A stretch of DNA of 64,000 nucleotides from Lepas anatifera. Lineage: Eukaryota > Arthropoda > Thecostraca > Lepadidae. The notes under the pieces are model-generated. The model saw only the letters and a list, made by a program, of their open reading frames with translations, was not told the origin of the DNA and did not search any database. Location: assembly GCA_034440635.1 (NCBI GenBank), contig JAOTON010001136.1:496001-560000 (forward strand), written 5' to 3'. Made by a program: the position numbers and the translations under genes. This document shows positions 46,311-59,810 of this stretch, one piece after another; within the stretch, counting starts at the first letter, position 1, and each line of letters starts with the position of its first letter.

Positions 46311-49300
46311 ATCGAATTTCCAGTTTCCAGATGACACGAGAGATGAGGTGCGGGCGCGTCAGTCAGCGCCGGCCCTCTGGACCCGGCTAATTGCGTTCGA
46401 GCGACCTCCGGTGTACTGATCGGCCATCAGTAGGCTTCCTCTTAACGAGAGCGGCCTGGGCAGTCTCCGGCGTCACTGTTTACCGACGTTATAATGAAGT
46501 TAATTAGGCATGGCTGCACGGTGCCGCTGTTTCGCGGCAGGCTCGCCCATCCGTGACCAAACCAGTCCACAGCGGTGCCTCCGCGCAGCACCCCACGCAA
46601 CCATCTCCTCACCTTCTTCCGGGTTCGCACAGGACAGTGCCACCACGCTGAGACTGATGAACACCCAGCTGTATCTCGTTTTAATCAGTGATTGGCTAAT
46701 ACCAATTGATAGCCATCCGGCCGTATCTTTAAGTCAATACGTCCGATGGTGTCAATATGTCCAATCTATCCATCATACGCACATGGAGGCACCACAAAAG
46801 TAGCCTGGAACAACAATGACATTGAAGAAAAAAATGAAGTTATTATTGTCCCAGTTGAATTTGTCTTGCCACCGCCGGAGGCGATATCCAGCGCACCACA
46901 GGGTGCCACCGCGAAAGTGGAGCTGTCTGCGAGGTCTCGACGCGCCGCATCTCGCCACAAAACATGCCGCGGTCGACCGGCACAGTGAGCTGATGCACCG
47001 CAGCCCCGGCCGGGGCACCGCCGTGAAATCTCATTGAGGAGGCGGGGGCGGCACTGATGGCACTGATGACGCACTGCGGCGGCGGGTGTGGCGCGCCTGC
47101 GGTGGCTGCGGGCCCCGGCGGAGCTCAGGCGGCAAGGTGGTGACCACTACACATCACACGGCAGGTACTGCCGCAGTCACGAATGTGGCGTATCATTCCG
47201 CAGTCATAGAGAGGGCTGCAGAGCCGGAATTGACTCCGGAATCGACTCTGGGTAATATGGTAATGTGGTTGGCCGGACGGGTAATATGAACACTAATAAT
47301 ATAACATATAATTATACAATCAACACATCGTATAATCCGGATGAGTAATATGAACACCTGAAAAATACTATGAGTATTCTTTTGAACGCTAAATTCGGGC
47401 ACGTTTGTCGAAAGATGTTCAACCCAGGATTACGGACATCACCATGTTCTGTTATGAGATAAGGATCTAAAATGAAGCCCGGAGTCCGAGTCGACTTGGC
47501 GTTGATTCTGACATCAGCTCCGAGCAATATTTCAGCTTGAAAACTACACAAATTCAAAATCATGCTGGATTCTATTTTCAATGTGAGCAAGTTATTTTGG
47601 ACATCGAATAGCGCTATAAAATGATTACTTTCGCAAATTTCTCGCCCGGAATGGGTTCAGGGCTCTCTGTCGACTCCGCAGCACTGGTCTTGAAACATGG
47701 CGAAATACACCAGATGCATGATTGAATATCCGTCTAGGTCAGCCGGTATCTAGCATCCTAACCTTTCCAATTGTAAATTAAGGCAAATGCAACATAAGCA
47801 AGACCAAACATAAGACCAAACATGCAACATAAGACCAAACATCATACATATTGAACTCCTTTTGCAAAAGTCGCGACTGTAACTTGTATGACCATTGCGA
47901 CCGTCCTGTTCTTATACCGAACAAAGAAATCCAGCGGGCCCCAGTTTGATGTGGATGCAGTGAATTGATCAGGATCACTCATCTGGGCGTGTTGGCGTGT
48001 CTGTCCGCCGTAAATCGCGGTGGTGGATCTCCGCGTCTAACCAGGAGCGCTCCTTCAGCCAATGGCGTCCACCGCCGCTGTCACGGCAATAAAGCTCGTC
48101 ATGGCCAAGAAAATCATATCCAGTCTGGCCTGCATCCGAAACTGTTCTGACGACCTGCAAAAGCCCGTCCTGACGACCTGCAGAAGTCCGCTTGCGCACG
48201 ATTATCAGCATAAATCCGACCCAGACCTGAATCGACAAAACGCATTGTACAAATCAAAATCCATAACTACCCAAATTATCTGGCCATCTAATTCAATCCG
48301 AATCATGGATTGGATTGGACCAAACACCCAGTCGGATACCCAGTCCATGGCATCCTCCATGCAGGAGGAGCCGGTCCCCGAGCGTTCACCCCGGGCGCAG
48401 CAGCTAGCGTCCACCTGCCTCCAGCCTGCGGCGCCCCCCGTGACACGGCGGACTGCAGTTCCACCCACCCCTCACAGCACAGCTCCTCCCCGTCATCGCC
48501 GCCGCCGACTCGGGCCTGTGCTCGGGCGATTCCAGCGTTCACGACTCTGGCACCGGGCTACCCCTGCATGACTCAGCATAAGGCATGGTTCTCTCTGTGG
48601 TGGTGTCCGTGCTCTGGCGACCAGGCAAAGATACTATCGAGGCCCTGGATTGTACCGCACTAGGTACGAGCGCAAAATAAGGGCACGAGACTCTTGTTTC
48701 AGTTTGTGTTTCTTCTTAGATAAAACGACAGAGCAACGTAGGTCAAAAGTAAAATTAAAATATGTCAATACCTACGGAATTCGCAGAAAGCCAGAGCTCC
48801 ACCAGGGCTCTATATTATAATTCTCTGTGACACTACTTTTGGGAAGTTTACCCTTTAGCGCTGAGATAGCAGGCTTTCACTGCAAATGGTCGACTTTATA
48901 CCGGGGAACCCATTCGCATTCACCAACCATTACGAGAGAAGCATGACGAGGCAGAAGATCGCTCATTGGGATCGGTGTTTCGTGACTTCCTGTACAATCC
49001 GAGACCAACTCTATGACGCAGCGTGAGAAATCTCTTAATCAGCTCCCATGACCTATGTGAAATATCACGGGTCAGATATTTATCCATTAAGAGCGTGCAA
49101 TCAGGTCTTGCGAGGGTCATAACACTTTGGTTTAATAGATAGCGTTATGTTCTTTTACCAATCACGTATTAGTGTCACCGAGGCGAAGAGGTCGTGATGT
49201 TCGATCTCGCGAATCATTAAACTGCTTTGAGTTCTTTAAAGGCTATGAACATAAATGATGAACCTTGCGAATCATTTTAGCGCTCAATTTCTAAGATAAG

Positions 49301-52300
49301 ATATGACGGCTTGCAAAAGAGGAGGTCCAGGCGTAGCTGAGGCGAGTGTGGCACCAGACACCTGTGTGGCATTTAAACTGAGACTGAGTCCCGTGGAACA
49401 TAACACGGACTCCTTGGTTTCAAATGCTAGTGCGAAAGCCTATCATTGGCGGAAAAATAAGAACCTAACGGATGGGAGCCAGTCCCTTCCAAAGAATGTC
49501 CCAACCGCCCACCCCACCAACCCACCTGCACCCCATTGGCTGCAGTGGGGCAGGGCTCAGCTGGACAATTGCTTATTTCTAAGCAAACACAAATTTTAAG
49601 CAGAATAAATACCATCCTGGGGCCTTTCCAATATACTCAACACAACTGTTATCTCGGTTTTAATCTCATTATAAGGGAGAGGAGAAATAAATCAAATCAG
49701 AACTTGTATTCCCAAGGAATGCAGCACACTCTTAATTGGACTGGAGCTGCGATAGAAGCCTTGTAAAGTACGTCCAAAGCCCCAAGCATGGTGTTCCGTT
49801 TGGTACAAAGCTCACCGTTCGTGAAGACAGGGATTCCAGAGCGCAACGCTGCCTCCCACGAGTCCCTTGGCAGCTTTCAGCAAGGGCACACAATCATTAT
49901 TGGCTCGCGCGTGGTGGGGAAATGCACGCCGAGTGACATATTTCTGGGGCTCGCAGGGCCAGCACGACGCTCTGGAGACAATTTCAGGAGGCAAACCAGG
50001 CGTGGATTTTTTTCTACATGCTCTGCGAGACCGTTGCCTTTATTCAACAAGGGAGGAAATTCCCATAAACGCCTGAAGAGTTGGAAAGGCAGCAAAGAGG
50101 CCTCAATGACTACTAAACATAGCACATATCAAGAATAGCATGAAGCTTCTAACGGTAAACGTAGCAGTCAAAGTGACAATACACAATCCGTTTTGCCATG
50201 AAGTGCTAGCCAGTTTAGTCCAGTGAGCTAACTTTATACGGTGCAAAAGGTCATCCAAGCGGCACAGGTTTACAGCTTACCTCTCACTGTAAGTATCCCC
50301 AGGCAGATGAATAATCCAGAAATGGGGAACAGAGGTCCTTGATGCACGGGGTCTTCGGAAAAACGGGGAACGGAAGCATGCCTAGCCCCATTACAAGCAA
50401 ACAGAGTCTCCCAATATAAACTTTCAGTTCAGTTGCCCTCTGTTCTAGAAAGGAGCGTTGAATTTGTGTTCAAACAAGCGAAAATTTTGATACCATTTCT
50501 ACCAAAAAGCTAATAAATGTAGATTTCATATGCCTCGATTCTTTACACGGAGGCAGACTATTTTTTGCTGTTTAGGGACATTATAAAAAATATGAAGCTT
50601 CACCCTTACAAAGGGGCAGTGGCATTTCCTCTAAAAAGCTTCGGAAATGGTCCTGAAATGGTAGCGGTACAGCAGGCACATAGCTTATGGAACATTTACT
50701 GTGCATGTCTTGAAAATAAAAATCATACCCGTGGCATATCAGGTCACCGAAACATGATTTTTTCCCGGAAGCATGCAAATGAGATTTTCGGGTTTTTATG
50801 ATTTGCGCTGCATTCCACACAAAGTAACTTTCATGTAAGGGAAACTTTAGCGATCTCTTTGGTGATTTTGCCATTTGTGCCCTAACTTTGAGCATTTCCT
50901 GGAAAATGAACAGAATTTGACTGGCTAAAAACAACTCGTATGTCACTTAAAGGGCTGAATTAAAATCTAGCAGCCAGTTACTTCCAGCAGCAACCACTGA
51001 ACACTCTAATCACCTTTATGGTTACCCATCCATGACTTTTGACCCTTGAACTTGTTTTTGCTTACCTAGATGAGTAACAGAGCTATATGGTATATTAACT
51101 GAAGCAGAAATGGCTTCTTTATTACTTTGATGACATCACTGCGCGATGTGTTATTATTTACCACACATTCTAAACAATAATAGCCGGAGCTGCAAATTTT
51201 GAGGTGAGACACAGAAATAAGGCCTTAGACCTGACCTGAAAGGTGATCTGGAGACCTAAGGTGACAAGGACTAACACCAACCGTGAGCTCTGGTGACGAG
51301 CAGCAGACTGGTGTTTTTCGCGAAGTTCTAATTAATTAGAACCCAATTCTAAGGGGATCGTAACAACCTCTACTTTGACAGAAAATGTGACAAAAATCAA
51401 AGTAGGTGTGAAGCTTGGTGGCTGATAAAAATACTAGCTGAGGTGGGTATTTAGAAAGTATCAGCGTAAAACAGAAATTGATTTATAATTGCATTCAACC
51501 TGTGGAGCACTAGCGTAAACCTACCCCTAAAAGGATCACGTTCATGCCTACATAGTTGTCGGATTCTTCAGGTGATTATTACGGATGGTACCAAGTCTAA
51601 TTCACCGTTTCTGCATTGCCTGAGCTTCACATCCTCTGAAATCAGATGCGATAGAAGGCCAAATAACGGATCAAAAACTCGATTTACCAATGAATGTCTG
51701 CCTGTCAAAACACACCAAACTCATTTTCTAAAAGGAGGCAGTATAATAAAACCTCTCGAGTCGGATGGCCTTCCCCGCCGTTGGCCAGATCAGCGGCTGC
51801 AGAAGGGCGCGCGGACAGGGAGCGACAGAGTAGGATGAGTTGTGAATGACGCGCTAATCGCGGGCAGTGGCGGCGGCCCGGCCGGGGAGGGCCGGGCCGG
51901 GCCGGGCCGCCGGCAGAAGGCAGACGGCAGCGTCGCCCGGCCGCACCAGCACCTGTCGGACCGGTCTCACCAACCCGACCGGTTATCCAGAGATGAAAAA
52001 CGCACCAACGCATCTCATTATGTGCAGCCGACACCAAATCCAATACATCACGCTGGTCGTGACGCTGGTGTAAGCTGGCAGCGGTCGGGTTTGGGAATTG
52101 TCCTGTTCAGCGGCGACAGGGTGCTGTTTTCACTTCTGCGCTATAAATCAGCGGATTACACGACGTCGGCGCTGGGCTGGCCCTGCAACGTGGCGCGGAG
52201 TGAAGGGCCGCCCTCTGACGGCCCGGCGCACACGCCGCCCTGCCGCCGCCCCATCCGCACCGTCCCAACTGTGTCTAGGAATGCTTCCCGTTAATATGAT

Positions 52301-52943
52301 TATTTCCAAAGCCGGAATTGCTAAGGTTATCCATTAAGAGCTATATTTCTTCCCTGCTCGGCTAGTGGAATCATATGGGCATCTATCTGCATTTGAAAGT
52401 CTGATAGCAAGTCATTTATATCATTTCACGCACGAGTTAGTCTGACTAGCTTTTCTTCGGTTACAATCTTCAGTGGACCGTTCTTTTCAAGCTCACCCTG
52501 GCCCAGGCCGAGGAGTTGGCTCTGATCAATTTTCGGGTAACGGTTGTCTGCATTTTTAACGGAACCAAAGTCCTTCGTGGGGTAGGAAAGGAGGGCTATA
52601 AGCCATGCTCCAAGGCTGAATAATGGACTCGTTAATACAGTGCAAGACGGACCAGTACATTACCTAAAGACAATAAAGCCCTTCGAATTCGACGGTTCTA
52701 TTAACATCCGTAAGCTGTCTGAAAACTATTCCAGACTTTAAAACGGTTACAATATATTCAAAACATGTTTTCGTAATGAAAATGCAACTCACGGCCACCA
52801 GAAAATGAATGAAAACCATTGAATTCATTCAAATTCAAAATGGAACTCTTTAATCAGGGCCAGCACACTAGGGAAGATCTCCTGTGGACGGATTTCCCGA
52901 GCTTTATCTGGAAGGCCTGAGTCGGGGTCTGGTCTGTAACTTT
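46311..52943. other. Unique sequence, no gene recognised
   Basis: CpG-rich patches lie at 46830-47140, 48350-48550 and 51760-52280; the last contains a GGGCC-repeat stretch (51883-51910) and a TATAAAT at about 52142. A 20-bp direct repeat (CCGGA.G.GTAATATGAACAC) lies at about 47271-47357, and short ACATAAGACCAAAC tandem units at 47787-47842. The 48062-48571 frame (169 codons) has a Pro/Arg/Ser-rich end and no motif I know. 49300-51700 is unremarkable AT-leaning DNA. Confidence 0.45.
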
Positions 52944-53238
52944 TCCATGTGGGCCCCAGCGTCCACGTCAGGTGGACCCAGCGTCCACGTCAGGTAAGAC
53001 CCAGCGTCCACGTCAGGTGGACTCAGCGTCCACGTCAGGTGACCCAGCGTCCACGTCAGGTGGACTCAGCGTCCACGTCAGGTGACCCAGCGTCCACGTC
53101 AGGCGGGCCCCAGTGTCCACGTCAGGTGGCCCCAGCGTCCACGTCAGGTGGCCGTCCATGTCAGGCGGCCCCAGCGTCCATGTCAGAGTGGCCCCAGCGT
53201 CCATGTCAGGCGGCCGTCCATGTCAGGCGGGCCCCAGC
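52944..53238 (+). repeat. About 22-bp minisatellite, 13 units, TGACGTGG core
   Basis: Units of 19-23 bp read AGCGTCCACGTCAGGTGG with small length changes. The first nine carry CCACGTCA (complement TGACGTGG) and the last four CCATGTCA, a change explained by C-to-T at the CpG. The unit length varies so no frame is kept. Confidence 0.96.
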
Positions 53239-53240
53239 GC

Positions 53241-54690
53241 TTTGATCTGAGCTGCCACCGTCCACAGCAGCGTCGGCGCAACGACCGCGAATTAGCCGCG
53301 CTCTCCGGGCTCCCGCGGCGCGCACCGCCGCAGAGTCGATCCCGGCCCGCTGTCGCCCCGAGTCCTCCTGGTGGTGCCACTCAACACCCCGAAATCACAC
53401 ATCGCACCACGCGGAGCACGGCTCGTGGAGCAAGTGTGACACTGGTCCTAATGACTGAACTGTCAGATTAAAACCACCCCTGTCGTTTGAGTCCCGTCGG
53501 TACATCACAGCAGTGCTCTGCAGGATGACTGCTGGGCCCGTCTGACACCACCACCGGTGACTGACGCATGTTCCGTGGCATGTGGCCGGCGCCGCGGACG
53601 ACGGACGCATGTCGGCTATCACACGCTGATTACGGCGCGATGTCCGTCCTCCACGGAGCGGCCCTGCGGTATCGCACACGCGCCGCGCCGCGAGCCGCCG
53701 CCACTCGCATCGCCGCTACAGGGCCGCATAGCGGACAGGACGGCGCGGCGAGCGGCGGGGCCACAATCGCGGCTAATTCGAGCAGTGGTGTCGGCTAACG
53801 GACGGCGAGCAGCCGCGACGGATGGAGCCGCCTGGCGTCTGCGAGCCCCGCCGAAAACGGCAGGTCATTAGGCCGTCCGGTAACCGGTGACGTGCCGAGG
53901 GCCCACCCAGAGCCGACGACACGCCGTAAACGCTCCCTCCTTTCTTAATTTGGGTGGATTAAAATCACATACTACAGCCATGGCTTCTGCCTGCATGTAG
54001 GGAAAGAGTGTGGTTGATCGTAAATCAAACGCGCCGATGTGGTGTCCTGTTGCGGCCGCCGCCGGGGAAATTACCATTTTCACGTGTTTTAGTGCTGGGC
54101 AGTGCACCGTGCAGCACCGGCACGCTGCGGATTACCACTTAGCGGTAGGTGATCAACACGCGCAGGAATGTGCACGTGCACAGAAACAGCACCACGCGGA
54201 TGATCCCTTAGCGGACAGCACCGGCGTTGTAAGGCTGGTGTTAGAATTCCACTTCCGAACGCTGCAAACAGGTGTATTATGATTTAGTCACTTGATATTA
54301 CAGACACTACAGCTAGAATCACAGATTTTAAAATCCAAATCCAGTATCCCGTCGAGCTTCTCGGCGTTGCACGCAGTTGCTGCAAAATTGGCACCAGGCT
54401 ATAAATAAAAATAAAATCAAGGGCTAGATTCTCACTGAATTTGTAATTTCCCAGGATATATGAGCATGCTTAGCACGAAATTTTTTCATGTACTGACTGC
54501 GGGAACGGACTTATCGTTTCATGTAAGCGGAAGACTCATAAATTTGCACTATCCGGCCTCTGTCCTCTACGACAAGGACTTTGGAGTAACTCCGTATCGT
54601 GTAGCCAGCACAGGAATTGTTCCACGTCATTAATTATCAGTCTTTTGAAATAAAATGAACGTTGCTGATTATTCAGTATATATACATGAT
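53241..54690. other. CpG-rich unique sequence
   Basis: 53240-53900 is among the most CpG-dense parts of the window, with frames open in several phases on both strands and no recognisable protein. The rest is AT-leaning with nothing seen. It could be an unmethylated regulatory island. Confidence 0.4.
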
Positions 54691-55686
54691 TTAACCCTCG
54701 CCCCACGGGGCCATCAATGGCCCTAGGTTTTTCCGAATAGCAGAAAACGACGAGGCGCAGCACCGCGGTTGAGGGCTCTACCTCTCACTGCATCATTTTC
54801 CCATCATCCCTGAAATTTTTACCCCGGGTCACCCAGGTCAGGTCACCAGACGAGGTCAACCAAGGTCACCTCACTTCACCTTTAGAGCTCTGTAAGAGCT
54901 ACCTTTCAAAGTCGATCGATTTGAAACTTCCTACACTTCATGACCCTCCAGGTCTCAAGGTGTATATCCGGGATTTTCGATTTCGTGCCTGAGGTCAGGT
55001 CACGAGGCGACCTCTCCCATTGGAAAAGCATGGGGAAAAGCTATTTCATGATATAAAGCCACAAAAATGATTGCAAATACTCAGACTGCTCAGAACAACG
55101 TTTTTGGACACCCTTTCACGGATCCCAGGGGTCATATTTGCCCTTTGACTTTTCCAAGGTCATCCAGGTCACCAGAGGTCAAAAACAGTATTTTGACAAT
55201 AACTTTGGACCTAATTGAGTTAGAGCGCTGAAACAAACACCATCGTGTTTGTCTTGTCACTGGCTTTCATTTGATATACGGCAGGTCACTTTTGACCTTT
55301 CGTGACCTCAGGTCATATTAGGTCACGAGGTGACCTCTGGCGGTCAAACCACTGGCGGGAGGTCTTGACGTTCCACATAGCGGAAAAGTACTGGTAATTT
55401 GTATCAAATGTACTTTACCAGGCCTCAATAGTTCTAATGACATAGAGTTATGCCAGTTTGCTTAATCATTGCATATTTGAGTGAAAATAGCCGATCTTGA
55501 CCTAATTTGACCTCTGGAGGTCAAACCATTGACCTGAGCACTAAAACATGCGAAGTAATTTCTTACTGAATTCACGCGAGCTTTCTATTGCACTTTGCAG
55601 ATTTGCGCTAACGCCCATATTTTCGGTAGAGGGGGCCATCGATGGCCCCCGGGGGCGAAGGTGCGCGACCCCGGTGGCGCGGTTAA
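54691..55686 (-). mobile_element. Copy B: inverted AGGTCA-rich TTAA element
   Basis: Bounded by TTAA at 54691-54694 and 55683-55686 (996 bp) and reverse-oriented relative to copy A. The simple end is on the left (TTAACCCTCGCCCCACGGGG) and the complex end on the right. Over 80 bp compared by eye (complement of about 55195-55275) it differs from A at 5 positions. It also holds 19 exact AGGTCA/TGACCT hexamers, with DR4 or 10-bp steps at 54853/54863, 55166/55176, 55293/55303 and 55310/55320. The palindrome at 55631-55650 is intact; its left-end partner has one substitution. Non-coding. Confidence 0.9.
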
Positions 55687-57354
55687 CTATCATTTAACAT
55701 TTCAAATCTCCAAAAACTATAAAGTGACCCCTGGCTGACCTCTAGCAACATCCCAGTACGGGCCAATTTGCTAAGCCCCATCCTGCAGAGGGAAGGTCGT
55801 GGATTCCGCGACGACCTGATATGAGCCCAGTTCGCTGGAAAATCGTGACTCTTGGTGACAGCTACATCAGCGCCGGAGATGACTGCTCCCTTATCAGACA
55901 AGGCCGCCATACCTTCCCAAGCAGGCCCACAACACAGGCCTTACCGCCCGTCCCTGCGGTATGGCCGCCCTTCCACTGCAAATAGACGTGAGCCGAAGAA
56001 CAGGGGCCTGGTCTGAATATGCCAGAATCAACATATAAGTGTTGGTACATCGTCACTGCAGGCCAACGTCAGATAAATATAACTTCAGCTCTATCGCGTG
56101 CATGGCGTCCTACTTTCTATTCACCAGTTTCTAGTTGTGCTCATAAAACTCATAACTCCTGTTTAGTAAGGCATAGATCGAACCGTCTTTAAAACGCTGG
56201 GACCCTGACATATTTTTTCCGAAGCGATTCAGAAACACGGACATATCAGGCGTTCAGAAGCACCCCTGAGTGCAGTTGCCGTGACAGCGCTCCACGCCGT
56301 GTTTCTCCAGCGGTGGGGACCAGGCCCTGCGTCACACAACACAGGTAACGCCGTGGAGACTTCAGCGCGCGCACAGACAACATCCCGGCAGCAGCGCCAT
56401 GGGGCCGCCGGCCCGGGCCCAGTGCACGTCTGCCGCGCGGTCGCCTGTCCGACCCCACGGACAGCGCGGTGGGACCACCAGTGGGATGACGGCGCCCCCT
56501 GGCGTTCCGCTCCGTCCGAGCCAGTCAGCCACGTCCGAGCGGGACCTCGCGAGAAACGGACCGCAGCGAAGGAATAATGCGACCAGAACATAATATCAAA
56601 CATCGCGGGAAAAGTGGAGCTGCAGGACAGCATAGAAATACCGACTCAAAAGTGTGTATTTAATGTACTCTTACTTATGAGCTTCATAAGCGATGATACG
56701 TGTAAGCGAAAATATTGAATCTAAGAATGTTAGCTTTTACTTTTCTATCAACCCTGAACTTTCTTTGCACAGCATCAGCTAGGAACGTTGATAGGTATTC
56801 AAAAATCCTTCCCAGAGTAATGCAGTTACGTTCAGTGCATATCTCAGCCGAATAAAAGCCGGTGCAAGCAACAGGAAAACCCAAGGGGAAAGGAACATAA
56901 ATGGAAGATTGACAACTTCTCTTCGAAAACAAGCTTTGCAGTTTTTGCCGATTTTGGTTTGTATCCAAACTATTTAAAATTATACCACCTTTATCTTATG
57001 AAGCTGATTATCAGAGTATTCCAATACCACACCATACAGTCCAACAGGGATCCAACTTAAATAATTTCGCCCATCACCGTTAGTCGGTTTTAAAGGTAGC
57101 TTACCTCCAAAAATGTGGCTGGAAGTTCCGGCATTGCTCGACGCCCGGCCGATCGGGGCGGGGGCCTCTTGCAACTCGACTCATATCTGAAAAGGACGTC
57201 CGGTCAGCCATATTCAGAATCAGCTCGCAACAACAACACGATTCTTCCATAAGCATAAGGAGATTCTTCCATAATCACAGCGTGCGAAATCATTTTTTGG
57301 TGTGGCTTTTTTTGATCATATCCAGTTCTACTGGCTCCGCCTCCCATCTACATC
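55687..57354. other. Unique sequence with CpG-rich patch
   Basis: 56250-56570 is CpG-rich with overlapping frames on both strands. No gene is recognised. Confidence 0.45.
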
Positions 57355-57455
57355 CTCCCCATGTTTAGGCACGGGGAACTGTTTGTTGTTGTGGTAAACT
57401 TTGTACTGTGGTTTGTGTGTGTGTGTTGTGTGTGTGTTCTGTTGTGTTTGATTGC
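57355..57455. repeat. Recurrent small hairpin and (GT)n-rich stretch
   Basis: 57355-57378 (CTCCCCATGTTTAGGCACGG then GGAACTG) resembles 752-776. It is followed by T/G-rich DNA with (GT)n at about 57413-57438. Confidence 0.7.
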
Positions 57456-59059
57456 ACGGAGTCTCTAGTTGCTGACAAATGTTTTGCTTATCTTGTTTGT
57501 TCGCACGAACCTCTTGTCCCTTTTTGAATTTTATAGTTTGGAGAAATCAAATATTTTTGACATGAATAATTAGGCCTGGACTTATACAGTGAAAGGAACA
57601 GCTGCGGCCCTGGTTTTGGTGAATCATGAAGGGCTCTGGAAGCTATCTTATTGCTGCTAGCTTCTTAAATAAGAATAGAAGGGAGCTAACACACTTATTG
57701 CACGACTGACGGCTAAATGTAATCACACCCAGTGTTCGAGGAGAATGAACATACGCATACGAACGTCTGACATGATTAGTATAATTTTGAGCTCTCGAGT
57801 TATTCAACCACTTGAATTCTTTATGAGTACACGGAAGTCGTCACTAATCAGTCATGCACTAAATTTCTTAAAAGTCATCACTGCTTATGGTCGAATCGAT
57901 GACTCAGCTTTGAAAAGTAAACATTTACTAACTCGACCCGTAACAAGCTCGACCCCTAAGGCATGTAGATAGTTATATTACATATTATGGCCCGTGATCT
58001 TATTTCTCTTCGCAAAAAAGCTTTAGCGCTAGAAGAGAAATAATCTTGCTAGTATCTAGAGGCTCGCCCATATCAATTATTGGTTATAGTTACTAACACT
58101 CCTTTGAAAGGCAGCTAGCAATAATATCATGAGAGTTTTGGTAGCATCCAACGATAAAATTGGTCTGAGGTACAAATCACCGCGTTATCAAAGACAAAGG
58201 GCAGACAGTCACTGAGGCAAGATTCTTCTTGGGTGAATCAACTAACCAAATCTGATTACGATATGAATTTATGACTTTTACGTTAAGTCATCTTACTATT
58301 TTTGTTGTTTTTGTTGTTTTACTTTTTGGAGTAAATTATTGTGGGTTTCCATACCCAAGTATTTTGCTGGATTCGGAAATATGTACAGGAGAATCAATAA
58401 TCCTTGGGATGATATCTTTCAAAACTTCCTAAAGCAGAAGCAAATTACGCCTGATATATTTTTCCGACATCAAGAATATGGAATATGCACTCCACACTGG
58501 AAAATACACTGCTTTGTTACAATGTTTTCGAGAAAACTACGATCACAGCAAATATCCTAAAAAAATATGAACAGAAAATAACGTCACTAAGGGATGTCTG
58601 GGCATATTTAAAGAAAATATCCAATTCCTACCTACCCATAAATCAAATTGTGTCATCACTAGGCCACCAGCACGTGCTGGTAAGCCTTTGTACAAAAAAG
58701 GTACGGCAGCAGGAGGCAATCGTCCAAAGCCTTCCACTTCCCGAGAAACTTGTCTGCTGATGGGACTCTATCAGTTTTCTTCCAGAACAATTGCAGCTTT
58801 ATCTGACCTAAAATATTCCTTCAATATTCAGCTCTGAAGGAAGCAGCCACGTTACAAGAAACATAAATATATCTGAAGATACGATACTTCCTTATACCAC
58901 TCATTTGATGGTCTCGTTTCAAGGTTGAATCAATAACATTAACATTAATATATTAGCAGGCACCATCAGCAGACACCTTAATCACATCACTGGGGACATG
59001 GGGCCCAGGAGAAGGCGTTTAACGCTCGGCCGATAGAATTATCACGGGCTATCGAGCAG
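57456..59059. other. Unique AT-rich sequence
   Basis: No gene is recognised. The frames at 58339-58560 and 58485-58760 are short and overlapping with no motif I can name. Confidence 0.5.
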
Positions 59060-59810
59060 TACTGAGCGCGAAGGTGTCCTCCCACGCCAGACTTACAAAC
59101 CCACGCCGTGGAGAGCGCTGCCAGGGGCGATTTTCCGCCACCAGCGTTACCGCAGACAAACTGGCCGTAACGGCCGTTAGTACAGCGCGTAAACAGGGGT
59201 GCGGTTCCCAGGGCGGCGGCCCGGTGGTTAGCGCTGTGGGCACGACAATAAACGGCACCGCATCACTCCAGCGGCGCCTTCACCAGCCTCGTATCTCCAC
59301 CGCCATCGAGCCCCAGCCGAGTGATGCACAAACACAGCCTGTCCACATCCCCGATAGCTGACGATGCCGACCGGCCAGCGGCGTCAGAGCCCGTTCCGCG
59401 GGAGCCGCCTCCCCGCCGCCGGCCTGGAAGGGGCGTGAGACCCGCGGCCGCGGCACCTGCCGCCTCCGTCTCCCACGTAGAAATCAGTGGCTGCTGGCCA
59501 AGCCGCGGCCGGAAACGACAGCTCCCTCCGTCCGGTATAAAACCCCTCAGAAACCGGCGGCTGCTTTGTAAAGGGCGACGGCCGAGCCGGCACCGCGCCG
59601 GAGAACAGCCCCGCCCCGCTGGCGGTAAATTGGCAAACGGCGACCGAGGCAGCCGTGAGATGGAGGAAGCTAGCCTGCCGGCGCAGTTGTTTTGGAATTC
59701 TGATAAGACTGTTTCATAAAAATGTCACCGTGACAAATGGGTTCAGGGTAAAGCCTGTTACCAACAGACTGTGAGATGACAGCTGAGGCGTTAGCCAATC
59801 ACAAATTGTT
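59060..59810 (+). promoter_or_regulatory. CpG-rich island with TATA and CCAAT motifs, promoter/enhancer candidate
   Basis: CG-dense from 59090 to 59660. TATAAAA lies at 59536-59542 inside the island in GC-rich context, and AGCCAATCA (CCAAT-box consensus) at 59793-59801. Shortly downstream (59880-59920) CCTTTGAT and AACCACT match TCF and Runx site consensuses. These are motif matches only; no exon with a convincing frame follows. Confidence 0.3.

Noticed and set aside
48062..48571. 169-codon frame
   Set aside because: Pro/Arg-rich second half typical of GC-rich non-coding DNA; overlapped by three other frames.
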